A DNA stretch of 64,000 nucleotides from Roseibium sp. Sym1 (lineage in GTDB: Bacteria; Pseudomonadota; Alphaproteobacteria; Rhizobiales; Stappiaceae). Below are positions 7,946-15,780 of the stretch, piece after piece. Numbering within the stretch: the first letter of the stretch is position 1; every line of letters starts with the position of its first letter. The notes under the pieces were generated by a model that was given only the letters and a program-made list of their open reading frames with translations, was not told the DNA's origin and made no database searches. A program made the translations under genes and the position numbers. The stretch is from assembly GCF_027359675.1 (NCBI RefSeq), contig NZ_CP114786.1, positions 124,001 to 188,000 on the forward strand, read 5' to 3'.

Positions 7946-9235
7946 ATGACTTCAGTTGAACTCAGTGCATTTGAACAGTCGGTCGTCGATCGCATCACCG
8001 AGGATTCCTGGCTTCGGCTCGCGACGGATCTGATCCGGTGCGGCCAGCCGAGATCCAGCAACCCGCTGGATCCGGATCAGCCGCATGCCGAAGAGGAAGC
8101 CGTTGCCCATATGGTCGCCGGCCAGCTGATGGGAATGGGTTTTTCCGTCGAGATGCCGGTCAAGCGGCACGGCCGGCCAAATGTCGTCGGGCGCCATTCG
8201 GGCAGGCCGGACGGTCCCAGCCTGATGATCAACGACCACCTGGACACCTATCCGGTCGTCGAGCCCCACAAGTGGGACATGACCGATTTCGACCCGTTCA
8301 AGGCGACCCGCCACGGCAATCTGCTTTATGCACGCGGCACGTCGGACACGCGCGGCAACATGGCAAGCGCTCTTCTGGCCCTGCAGGCGGTCATGGACAG
8401 CGATGCCGAGCTTTGCGGTGAACTGATCGCCTGCTTCACCGTCGACGAGGAACGCAACGGCACCGACGGTTCGATCTTCGTCACCGAGGAACTGGGCCTC
8501 CGGCCGGATTATTCGATCACCGCCGAGCCGACCGCATGGGGCGGACCGGAGGGCCCGTGGGGCATGGCGATCTCGACCGCCAATTCCGGACATTGCCTCG
8601 TGGAAATCGTCCTGAAGGGGGTCAAGGGCCATATCTGGCGCCCCGACATCATTTCGAACCCGATCGTGGAAGCCGGCGGCCTGCTGGCCGACCTGACCAG
8701 GATGACGTTCACGCATGTCCCGCACAGGTTCATGGGCCACACGCCTCCGGTCGTCTCGGTGGTGCGCATCCGTGGTGGCCTGGAAGGAGAAATGCAGTTT
8801 TCGCCGGACACGTGCGTCATCACCCTCGCCGTCGTCGGCATCGTTCCCGGCATGACGATGGAAAGCGTCCTGGCGGATATCCAGGCGGTCGCACATGCCT
8901 CGCTCCAGGGAGGCAACGGCATTTCCGCGGAGGTCCGGCAGGTGCCGGGCTCGCTGTTTGTCGCCGGAACGGAACCGGTCGAGGAGACCGAGGAGCCGGT
9001 CAGGACCCTGAAGTCCGTTTACCAGGACATGCGCGGCGAAGCGCCGAGACTGAACCGCAAGAATGCCTTCAACGACACGATCCGGTTTCGGGAAGCCGGC
9101 ATCAACGCCATCACCTTCGGACCGGGTGAAGACGGCTGGGCGGCGGACAATGAATGGATTTCCATTCCCAAGTCCGTGGAAGCCGCCCGCATTTATGCCG
9201 TCACCATCCTGAGATTGCTCGGGGCAACGGGATGA
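7946..9235 (+). CDS. M20-family metallohydrolase (DapE/ArgE-like) with an altered metal site
   Basis: A 429-residue protein of the M20 amidohydrolase/peptidase family, normally di-zinc enzymes that split amide bonds of N-acylated or N-carbamoylated amino acids. Visible ligands are His and Asp in MINDHLDTYP, Asp in ARGTSDTRGNMA, the catalytic Glu pair in TVDEERNG, and Glu in TAEPTAWG. The C-terminal ligand motif, usually GPG...AHxxDEYV, reads GPGEDGWAADNEWI, so the His seems replaced. The ATG at 7946 matches the family start; GGGGA precedes it. Its stop overlaps the permease start (ATGA). In this cluster it probably acts on the imported substrate, but the missing His leaves activity uncertain. 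Confidence 0.85.
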   Translation: MTSVELSAFEQSVVDRITEDSWLRLATDLIRCGQPRSSNPLDPDQPHAEEEAVAHMVAGQLMGMGFSVEMPVKRHGRPNVVGRHSGRPDGPSLMINDHLDTYPVVEPHKWDMTDFDPFKATRHGNLLYARGTSDTRGNMASALLALQAVMDSDAELCGELIACFTVDEERNGTDGSIFVTEELGLRPDYSITAEPTAWGGPEGPWGMAISTANSGHCLVEIVLKGVKGHIWRPDIISNPIVEAGGLLADLTRMTFTHVPHRFMGHTPPVVSVVRIRGGLEGEMQFSPDTCVITLAVVGIVPGMTMESVLADIQAVAHASLQGGNGISAEVRQVPGSLFVAGTEPVEETEEPVRTLKSVYQDMRGEAPRLNRKNAFNDTIRFREAGINAITFGPGEDGWAADNEWISIPKSVEAARIYAVTILRLLGATG

Positions 9236-10050
9236 CCCGATGGTCCGTCAAAATCCTCGACAGCTTGTGGCAGTACCTGTTCCAGCGCAGCACGCTGCTG
9301 TCCGCGCTGACCGTCGCCGCGATGTTCGTCCTTTGGTATTTCGTGACGGCGACCGGCCTTGCCAACAAGCTGTTCCTGCCGGCTCCCGATGCCGTCTGGA
9401 ACGCCTTCGTCAAGGCCGTAACCAAGGGATATCAGGGCAACACGCTCCAGGCCCATGTCGGCATCAGCCTGTTGCGGATCCTGACCGCGTTCGCGGCCGC
9501 CGTACTCGTCGGCATTCCCCTGGGCATCATCATGGGCGTTTCCATCAACGCCCGGGCACTGCTGAACCCGGTCATCGAGTTCTACAGGCCGCTTCCGCCG
9601 CTCGGTCTCTACACGTTGCTGGTGATGTGGCTGGGCATCGGCGAGGAAAGCAAGTTCGCCCTGCTGTTTCTTGCCGGGCTGCCGGGCATCATCATCGCGA
9701 CCACACAGGCCATCTGGCACATCGACCCCCTTTATGTCCGTGCCGCCAGGGGACTGGGCGCCAGCAAGATCGACCTCCTGTGGAATGTCTACCTGCCTGC
9801 GGCCGGGCCGACGATCCTCGCCGGCATGCGGATTTCCCTCGGTTTTGTCTACACGGTCCTGGTTGCCGCCGAGATCGTCGCCGCGACCGCCGGTGTCGGC
9901 TGGATGATCTGGGACGCGGCGAAATTCCTCCTCAGCGACGTCGTGATCATGGGCCTGATCGTGCTCGGACTGACGGGCGTTGCCCTGGACATGACCATGC
10001 GCGCGATCGGCTCACGCCTGATGCCCTGGCTGAACGTCGTGAAGAAATAA
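9232..10050 (+). CDS. ABC transporter permease, nitrate/sulfonate/taurine (TauC/SsuC) type
   Basis: A 272-residue inner-membrane permease with about six hydrophobic segments, starting with LTVAAMFVLWYFVTATGL. The cytoplasmic EAA loop that docks the ATPase reads AARGLGASKIDLLWNVYLP. The start codon overlaps the M20 stop by four bases, so both are translated together. It should form the channel for ligand delivered by the binding protein encoded next. No ATPase gene is present in the cluster, which is unusual: the permease must borrow an ATP-binding subunit from elsewhere. Substrate class is inferred from the family only. Confidence 0.9.
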   Translation: MTRWSVKILDSLWQYLFQRSTLLSALTVAAMFVLWYFVTATGLANKLFLPAPDAVWNAFVKAVTKGYQGNTLQAHVGISLLRILTAFAAAVLVGIPLGIIMGVSINARALLNPVIEFYRPLPPLGLYTLLVMWLGIGEESKFALLFLAGLPGIIIATTQAIWHIDPLYVRAARGLGASKIDLLWNVYLPAAGPTILAGMRISLGFVYTVLVAAEIVAATAGVGWMIWDAAKFLLSDVVIMGLIVLGLTGVALDMTMRAIGSRLMPWLNVVKK

Positions 10051-10120
10051 CGGCTGGGCGGAGGCCAGACCCAAGCCGACGAAAGAAACTTGGCCAAATC
10101 TAAGTATGGAGACTGACACC

Positions 10121-11119
10121 ATGAAACGTTTGCTTGCCCTGGCCGCCGGACTGGCCCTTTCGACAGCCGCGAGCGCGGCGGAGAAGCCCGAAAAAGTCAC
10201 GATCGGGTACCTGAACCTCGTCAATGCGCAGCTCGTGACCAAGAATCTCGGACTGGTCGCGAAGCACATGCCGGACGTGGAAATCGAATATATCAAGGTC
10301 GGTGGCGGCGGAGACATGCTGCGCGCGATTGCGGCAGACCAGATCGATTTCGGCGGCCTCGGAAACCCGCCGACGGCGATCGGCGTCGCACGCGGCCTGC
10401 CCATCCAGGGCACGATGGTCCTGAACATGCTCGATTTCGTCGAGGCGATGGTGGTGCGCACCGATGCCGGCATCAAGTCGTTCAAGGACCTTGAAGGCAA
10501 GAAGATCGCCGCCCCGTTCGGGTCCACAACCCATTACCTGCTCCTGCAGGCACTCGCGGACGAAGGCATCGACCCGGCCGGGATGGATATCCTGGACCTG
10601 CGCCCCAACGACATCGCGGTTGCCTGGTCACGGGGTGATCTGGATGCGGCCTGGTTCTGGGAACCCAACCTCGACAAGGCCGTCAAGGATGGCGGCAACA
10701 TCTTCATGACCTCCGGAATCATGGAAAAGCGCGGCTATCCGACGTGGGATGTCGGCGTGGTGATGAACGAGTTCGCGGAAGCCTATCCGGACTACGTGAA
10801 GAAATTCGTGGCCGCCGAATGCGAAGGCATCGACTACTGGATCAACAATCCGGCCGAAACCGCGAAGATCATCGCCGAGGAGCTCGAGCTTTCCCTCGAC
10901 GACGCGACGCGGATGATGCGCGGCACCGAAATGGTTCCCTGCGACAAGCAGCTGACCGCGCAATATATCGGCACCTCTGAAGCAAGGGGCGGTTTCGTCG
11001 ACACGCTTGTCGCGACGTCCGACTTCCTGGTCAGCCAGGACCGGTTGCCCGAGGCCCCGTCGCGGGAGACCTTCGAGGCCTTCCTGCATCCCGAGTATCT
11101 TGAAGCGGCCGTTGAGTAA
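10121..11119 (+). CDS. Periplasmic substrate-binding protein, TauA/NrtA-like
   Basis: A 332-residue secreted binding protein of the TauA/SsuA/NrtA type. The signal peptide is MKRLLALAAGLALSTAASAA with a probable AxA cleavage near residue 20. The fold core shows VTIGYLNLVNAQL at the N terminus, GGDMLRAIAADQIDFGG and KDLEGKKIAAPFGSTTHYLL, the usual ligand-cleft segments. I chose the ATG at 10121 because it begins the signal peptide and GGAG lies upstream; an in-frame ATG at 10106 is possible. It follows its permease by 70 bp and precedes the amidase. Ligand unknown; the amidase and M20 neighbours point to a nitrogen-containing amide or ureido compound. Confidence 0.9.
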   Translation: MKRLLALAAGLALSTAASAAEKPEKVTIGYLNLVNAQLVTKNLGLVAKHMPDVEIEYIKVGGGGDMLRAIAADQIDFGGLGNPPTAIGVARGLPIQGTMVLNMLDFVEAMVVRTDAGIKSFKDLEGKKIAAPFGSTTHYLLLQALADEGIDPAGMDILDLRPNDIAVAWSRGDLDAAWFWEPNLDKAVKDGGNIFMTSGIMEKRGYPTWDVGVVMNEFAEAYPDYVKKFVAAECEGIDYWINNPAETAKIIAEELELSLDDATRMMRGTEMVPCDKQLTAQYIGTSEARGGFVDTLVATSDFLVSQDRLPEAPSRETFEAFLHPEYLEAAVE

Positions 11120-11123
11120 CACC

Positions 11124-12506
11124 ATGGCCAGTGGACCATTCGACCTTCGCATGGGCGCGCTTCGGCGCGCCTATCAGGCGGGCACGATCACGCCTTCCGA
11201 TCTTGTGCAACATATTCTGTCCCGTCTCGACGACGCCGACCAGAGCGCGGTCTGGATTTCGACCACCACGAAAGACAAGCTGATTGCAAGAGCACGTGAA
11301 CTGGAAGGCCTGGCGGACAGCGGGAGGGACCTTCCCCTTTACGGGATCCCCTTCTCGGTCAAGGACAACATCGATGTCGAAGGCGAGGAGACGACGGCAG
11401 CCTGTCCGGGCTTCGCCTATCGTGCAGAGCACTCCGCGACCGTCGTCGAACGTGCGCTTGCTGCCGGTGCGATCTATGTCGGCAAGACCAATCTCGACCA
11501 GTTCGCGACGGGACTTGTCGGCGTCCGCTCGCCATACGGAATACCCGTAAACCCCTTCAACGCGGACTATATTCCCGGAGGCTCCTCCTCGGGCGCGGCC
11601 GTTTCGGTTGCCACCGGGGTCGTGAGTTTTGCCTTCGGAACGGACACCGGCGGATCCGGCCGGATACCCGCCAGCTACAACGGCCTGGTCGGTTTCAAGC
11701 CGGCCCCCGGCGACTGGAGCCGGCACGGTCTCGTCTTCGCCTGCCGCAGCTTCGACACGCCGAGCGTGTTTACCAACGGGCTGGAGGATGCGTTGACGGT
11801 CGACGGCGCCGTGCGCGGACCGGACGGCCTCGATCCCTATTCAACGGACTTCATGCGCAGCGATGACGGTACGCCGCGCGTGGCGGTGCTGCAGCCGGAT
11901 CTTGCCAGGAACCTGTGCGAGCCGGAGATCCTCGGGCTGTTCCAGGAAGCCTGTGACGCGATATCAACCCTGTTTCCATCGGTCACACCGGCCGACCTTT
12001 CACCGTTCCAGGCGCTCAACGACCTGATGTTCTTCGGCCCTCTGCTGGCCGAGCGGGATGTCTCCGTCGGCGCGTTCATCGACGCGCAACCGGACGCCTG
12101 CCACCCGATCGTGGCAAGTCTCGTGCAGTCGAGCCGCAAATTCACGGCCGCAGATGCCTATCGCGCGCTTTACAGGATCAGGGACACACAAGGAGAGACG
12201 GCGGGTTTCTGGAAGAAGTTCGATGTCATGATCACCCCCACGGTGAGCAGTTTCATCACGCTGGCCATGTGCGAAGACGATCCGCTCGGACCGAATTTCC
12301 GGAACGGGACCTTCACGAATTTTGCAAATCCGCTGGGACTGGCCGCCATAGCGGTTCCCTTCGGACACTCCGAGGCCGGCGTGCCCTGGGGCATAACCCT
12401 GTACAGCCCGCCGGAAAGGGTTCCCGCGATGATCCAGGTCGCGGCGAGCCTGGAACAGCGTGGTCATGCAGCGGAACCTCATCTCATGAGCGCAAGTGAG
12501 AGCTGA
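11124..12506 (+). CDS. Amidase, allophanate-hydrolase-like, lacking the C-terminal domain
   Basis: A 460-residue amidase-signature enzyme. The Ser-cisSer-Lys triad is visible: Lys80 in FSVKDNID, a Ser of GGSSSG (154-156) and the nucleophile Ser178 in TDTGGSGR. Segments such as GKTNLDQFATGLVGVRSPYG closely follow the amidase domain of allophanate hydrolase (AtzF/urea amidolyase family). Allophanate hydrolases are usually near 600 residues with an extra C-terminal decarboxylating domain; that part is absent here. The start codon is four bases after the binding-protein stop. It probably hydrolyses an amide or carbamoyl group of the imported compound and releases ammonia; true allophanate activity is doubtful without the second domain. 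Confidence 0.87.
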   Translation: MASGPFDLRMGALRRAYQAGTITPSDLVQHILSRLDDADQSAVWISTTTKDKLIARARELEGLADSGRDLPLYGIPFSVKDNIDVEGEETTAACPGFAYRAEHSATVVERALAAGAIYVGKTNLDQFATGLVGVRSPYGIPVNPFNADYIPGGSSSGAAVSVATGVVSFAFGTDTGGSGRIPASYNGLVGFKPAPGDWSRHGLVFACRSFDTPSVFTNGLEDALTVDGAVRGPDGLDPYSTDFMRSDDGTPRVAVLQPDLARNLCEPEILGLFQEACDAISTLFPSVTPADLSPFQALNDLMFFGPLLAERDVSVGAFIDAQPDACHPIVASLVQSSRKFTAADAYRALYRIRDTQGETAGFWKKFDVMITPTVSSFITLAMCEDDPLGPNFRNGTFTNFANPLGLAAIAVPFGHSEAGVPWGITLYSPPERVPAMIQVAASLEQRGHAAEPHLMSASES

Positions 12507-12774
12507 CCGGACTTGCCGCGGCCGGGCGTATCCGCAACTCCAGCGGTAACACTGGTGACTGTATTTCGAACGGGCACCGCACCTGCCTGGCGACAGGCAA
12601 GATCCCAGCCCACCAAGGCTTTCAATGCAGACGGCACGAAAGCCAATTGAAGGCGCCCGGGAGATTGAAGGATATTGGCGGTGTGGCTCAACTCCGTCAA
12701 CTTCTCAGGGTTGTGTATCCGGAGGATCGGTGCGCACACTGAGAATTGTCATTCCTACCAGCTCTCACCTTCCC

Positions 12775-13326
12775 ATGACCCGCACGCTCTACCAAACGAT
12801 CCTCGGTTCCGATTTCGACCAGGTGCCCCGGGAAATCCGGGAGATGCACAGTTTTGCCCGCATTGCACGGGGCACTGCGGATGTCAGCCGTGGTCAAAGC
12901 TGGAGCGCCCGGTTGATCTGCCGCGTTGCGAAACTGCCGGAATCCCGACAAGGCGTTGCCGTGGAGACCAGCTTCGCTCCGATCGACGGCGGCGAACGCT
13001 GGACGCGATCCTTCGACGGCCAGCCGTTCCGGACGGACATGATGGCCGGCAGCGGTGAGGCTTTCCCGTGCATGGAAGAACGGCTCGGGCCGTTCCTTTT
13101 CAAGATGCGTGTGTCCGCATCCGGCAAAGGCATCGACCTGACGCCGGAAAAGGTGTTTCTGGGTCCCCTGCCCATACCACTCGCACTCGCTCCCCAGGCG
13201 GTCGGGCGCGAACGCGTGCGTGACGGACGCTATCGTTTTTCCGTGGCAGTGACCTTCCCGCTGATCGGGAAGGTCTTCGGTTATGAGGGCTGGCTTGAAC
13301 CCGTCGCGCTGGAAGAGGAATCCTAG
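12775..13326 (+). CDS. DUF4166 domain protein
   Basis: A 183-residue protein matching the DUF4166 pattern: LYQTILGSDFDQVP at the start, a central GGERWTRSFDGQPF, and a C-terminal FPLIGKVFGYEGWLEPV. No function is established for the family, which in some species is fused to Rossmann-type saccharopine-dehydrogenase-like domains. There is no signal peptide or membrane segment. The ATG at 12775 fits the domain edge but has a poor ribosome binding site; an in-frame GTG at 12730 has GGAGG only three bases upstream and is a weaker choice. It converges on tyrS, whose stop lies six bases away. Confidence 0.75.
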   Translation: MTRTLYQTILGSDFDQVPREIREMHSFARIARGTADVSRGQSWSARLICRVAKLPESRQGVAVETSFAPIDGGERWTRSFDGQPFRTDMMAGSGEAFPCMEERLGPFLFKMRVSASGKGIDLTPEKVFLGPLPIPLALAPQAVGRERVRDGRYRFSVAVTFPLIGKVFGYEGWLEPVALEEES

Positions 13327-13331
13327 GAGAC

Positions 13332-14609
13332 CTACTCAAACCCGACCAGTGCCTTGCGGCGGCGGCCGACGGAGACGGACAGGCGGTCGTTTGCCTGCAG
13401 GTCACCGGTGGCGATGCGGCGGCGCGGATCGTCGACGATGGCGTTGTTGAGACGCACACCGCCGCCTTCCACCAGACGCCGTGCCTCGCCGTTGGAGCCG
13501 GCAAACCCGACGGCGACAACCAGCTCCAGAAGACCGAGCCCTTCGGCCAGCCGCGCGAGCGGCAGCGAGTGGGTCGGCTCCAGGATCTCCCCCTCGCCGG
13601 AAAACAGGGCATCGCCCTGCTGCAGGGCAGCGCGGGCTTCTTCCGGGCCATGCACGATGGCGGTCACCTGGGTGGCCAGGATCTTCTTGGCCTCGTTCAG
13701 CTCCGCGCCTTCCAGTTCCGCCAGACGGTCGATCTCGCTCATCGGCAGTTCGGTGAAGAGCCGCAGGAACTTCGCCACATCCGCATCGGCTGTGTTGCGC
13801 CAGAACTGCCAGAAGCCGAAGGGCGACAGGTGCTCGGGATGCAGCCAGACGGCGCCGGCGGCGGTCTTGCCCATCTTGGCACCGCTGGCGGTGGTCAGGA
13901 GCGGCACGGTCAGGCCGTGCAGCTTGCGGCCGTCGCGGCGTCCAAGTTCGACCCCGTTGACGATGTTGCCCCACTGGTCGGAGCCACCGACCTGAAGGGC
14001 ACAATCGTGCCGCTTGGCGAGTTCCAGGAAATCGACGGCCTGCAGCATCATGTAGCAGAACTCCAGCACCGTCAGCGGCATCTGCGCCTCGAGGCGCGAC
14101 TTGACGCTGTCGAAGGTCATCATCCGGTTGACGGTGAACTGGGAGCCATAATCGCGGAGGAATTCCAGGAAGCGGAACTCGTTCAGCCACTCCGCATTGT
14201 CGACCAGCAGCGCGCCGTCTTCGCCCTCCATGTCCACCAGCCGTTCGACGGAGCGGCGGATGGTGGCAATGTTGGCGGCGATCTGGCGTTCTTCCAGCAT
14301 CGGACGCGCATCGTTGCGGAAACTTGGATCGCCGATCTGGCTGGTGCCGCCGCCGAGCACGACAATGGGCCGGTGGCCGAGCTTCTGCAGCCAGCGCATG
14401 GTCATCAGAGGCATCAGATGGCCGACATGGAGGCTGGCCGCCGTGGCGTCGAACCCGGCGTAGGCGGTGATCGGCCCCTTCGACAAGGTTTCGTCGAGAG
14501 CCTCGATATCGGTGCACTGGTGCACGAGCCCGCGCTCCAGAAGCACGGCGAGCGCTTCGGATCGGAGTTTGGTGGCCGGTTTCCCGGCTTCGATCATGTG
14601 TCTGGTCAT
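13332..14609 (-). CDS. tyrS: Tyrosyl-tRNA synthetase
   Basis: Cytoplasmic class I aminoacyl-tRNA synthetase of 425 residues that charges tRNA-Tyr. The HIGH-type motif is HVGH at residues 61-64 and the KMSKS-type loop reads KMGKT near residue 245. The Tyr pocket shows AYAGFDATAASLHVGH and VGGSDQWGN. A C-terminal S4 RNA-binding domain follows (LLELVVAVGFAGSNGEARRLV split across its helices). AGGAAG precedes the ATG. Upstream on the same strand lie a Tyr-rich leader ORF, a terminator with an alternative pairing, and a hairpin that covers the ribosome binding site, so expression is very likely controlled by tyrosine availability (see regulatory entries). Confidence 0.97.
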   Translation of the reverse strand: MTRHMIEAGKPATKLRSEALAVLLERGLVHQCTDIEALDETLSKGPITAYAGFDATAASLHVGHLMPLMTMRWLQKLGHRPIVVLGGGTSQIGDPSFRNDARPMLEERQIAANIATIRRSVERLVDMEGEDGALLVDNAEWLNEFRFLEFLRDYGSQFTVNRMMTFDSVKSRLEAQMPLTVLEFCYMMLQAVDFLELAKRHDCALQVGGSDQWGNIVNGVELGRRDGRKLHGLTVPLLTTASGAKMGKTAAGAVWLHPEHLSPFGFWQFWRNTADADVAKFLRLFTELPMSEIDRLAELEGAELNEAKKILATQVTAIVHGPEEARAALQQGDALFSGEGEILEPTHSLPLARLAEGLGLLELVVAVGFAGSNGEARRLVEGGGVRLNNAIVDDPRRRIATGDLQANDRLSVSVGRRRKALVGFE

Positions 14610-14615
14610 TTTTCG

Positions 14616-14641
14616 CTTCCTGGTTTTCCCCCGCCAGGAAG
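14616..14641 (-). promoter_or_regulatory. Hairpin covering the tyrS ribosome binding site
   Basis: In the tyrS transcript CTTCCTGG pairs perfectly with CCAGGAAG over 8 bp around a 10-nt loop. The 3' arm contains the AGGAAG ribosome binding site of tyrS, 7 nt before its ATG. This could limit translation, possibly as a second control layer below the attenuator. Functional weight is inferred. Confidence 0.5.
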
Positions 14642-14656
14642 CTTGGATCTGAAACC

Positions 14657-14723
14657 AAAAAGCCGCCTGACGCGGCGGCTTTTGAGGTGTCTATCGGGTG
14701 AACAAGATCCTACGCAGCCGCCG
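14657..14723 (-). promoter_or_regulatory. tyrS attenuator: terminator stem with alternative antiterminator pairing
   Basis: On the minus strand AAAAGCCGCC (14683-14674) and GGCGGCTTTT (14667-14658) form a perfect 10-bp stem with a GCGTCA loop, followed by another T: an intrinsic terminator 48 nt before tyrS. Its 5' arm includes AGCCGCCG (14680-14673), exactly complementary to CGGCGGCT (14723-14716) in the last codons of the leader ORF. A ribosome stalled on the leader Tyr codons would leave CGGCGGCT free to pair with the terminator arm and allow read-through; a ribosome that reaches the leader stop would cover it and let the terminator form. The elements are seen directly; the mechanism is inferred from classical attenuators. 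Confidence 0.8.
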
Positions 14724-14775
14724 GTATGTCGGTGACGTAATAAAAATACACGAAGGATGCGCTCGTCTTGGTCAT
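14710..14775 (-). CDS. tyrS leader peptide, 21 residues, Tyr-rich
   Basis: A short ORF opening MTKTSASFV and continuing YFYYVTDIP before ending AAA and TAG. Tyr codons are at positions 10, 12 and 13 with Phe at 8 and 11. Such clustering in 21 codons, ending 26 nt before a terminator stem in front of tyrS, is what a translation-sensing leader needs. No ribosome binding site precedes the ATG; instead a promoter-like pair places the predicted transcript start at the ATG itself, so translation would be leaderless, as reported for the trp leader of Sinorhizobium. It is too short for most gene callers. Confidence 0.78.
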   Translation of the reverse strand: MTKTSASFVYFYYVTDIPAAA

Positions 14776-14781
14776 GGCAGC

Positions 14782-14811
14782 TTATGTGCGCGACACGGGG
14801 ACAAGAGTCAA
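14782..14811 (-). promoter_or_regulatory. Promoter of the tyrS leader transcript
   Basis: On the minus strand TTGACT (14811-14806) is a near-consensus -35 element and ACATAA (14787-14782) a plausible -10, with an 18-bp spacer. A start seven bases after the -10 falls on the A of the leader ATG at 14775. Confidence 0.55.
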
Positions 14812-14909
14812 GCCTGATGTGTTTTTGGTGATCAGCACCGACGAACCCAGTGACCGAAAAGCCTCACGGCAAAAGCCAATAGAAATGTAGAGCTTTCAAT
14901 TACTCCGCA

Positions 14910-15058
14910 GTCGCCCCGGGCGAGCAACGCGAGACCCGGGGCCTACTCATTTCCAGAGCGTGCCTGTTCTGCGGCAGCTCACCCTTAAGATCTCCCGCTT
15001 CAGCAAATGGGCCTGCGAGTGGGCCCCGGATCTGCGCTGCGCTTATCCGGGGTGACAC
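14910..15058. repeat. Bipartite palindromic repeat, copy B
   Basis: The left half starts GTCGCCCCGGGCGAGC and ends GGGGCCTACTC (14948). The right half runs from GAGTGGGCCCCGGATC (15017) to CCGGGGTGACAC (15058) and is its inverse. It lies between the tyrS promoter region and the hemerythrin gene, and has the same organisation as the copies at 5231 and 22273. Confidence 0.75.
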
Positions 15059-15118
15059 AGAGGGTATGGCCCGGCATGTGCCAGATCCAGACTTGAGGCA
15101 ACCCAGAAAGGGGCTCCT

Positions 15119-15703
15119 TCACGACAGCCCCAGCTCGCGCTCGCTGCGATCCAGGATCAGCGGCACGATCAGGTCTTCCTCGTCGTCGAGATGGCGCATC
15201 AGGCCGGAGATCAGGGTGTCGCTGACACCGGCGAAATTGTCCGCCGCCCGGCGGATAGCGTCGCGGTCCCGGGTTCCCATCTGGCCAAACAGCTTGTTGG
15301 CGCTTTTCACCGCGGCCTCGATCCGGTGGTGGATCAGTTCGTGATCCCCTTCCAGCAGCTCGAAACCGGAGACCAGACGTTTTTCCGCCGCCATGAAAAC
15401 CGGGAAGTAGTGGTGGTCCTCGATCATGTGGTGGTGATGCAGCTCGGACAGGAACTGTTGCAGGCGCGGCCCGAACAGCCTGCCGAAGCGGTCGACCGGA
15501 ATGCGATCCTCCCGGAATTCCGACAGCAGCTCGTCCAGCGTCTTTCCCAGTTGCCGGAAACCGTTGTGGCGCGCCAGCCAGAATTCGGTGAGCGGCCCGA
15601 GATTGCCATGACCCGGCCAGTCCTCGCGCGGGTGCTCCTTCAGGAGAAACAGCCATTCCTCGGGCAGGCCGGTGCGTTGATCAAGTTGCGTGCCGTCGCT
15701 CAT
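15119..15703 (-). CDS. Hemerythrin HHE-domain protein
   Basis: A 194-residue soluble protein with the four-helix hemerythrin pattern. Likely di-iron ligands are in HHHHMIEDHHYFP, EGDHELIHHR and RHLDDEEDLIVP. Hemerythrin-like proteins bind oxygen, nitric oxide or iron, or repair iron centres under nitrosative stress. AAGGACAG precedes the ATG. The gene is followed in the same direction by nothing closely linked and lies downstream of a MarR regulator gene (78 bp gap), with which it may share a transcript. The specific role is not determined by sequence. Confidence 0.85.
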   Translation of the reverse strand: MSDGTQLDQRTGLPEEWLFLLKEHPREDWPGHGNLGPLTEFWLARHNGFRQLGKTLDELLSEFREDRIPVDRFGRLFGPRLQQFLSELHHHHMIEDHHYFPVFMAAEKRLVSGFELLEGDHELIHHRIEAAVKSANKLFGQMGTRDRDAIRRAADNFAGVSDTLISGLMRHLDDEEDLIVPLILDRSERELGLS

Positions 15704-15780
15704 GACTGTCCTTTTCAGGTCACCTGGTTTCCGCCCTTATACGCACTTGGTCCCACTGTTGCCGGAAACAGTGTGTTCAC

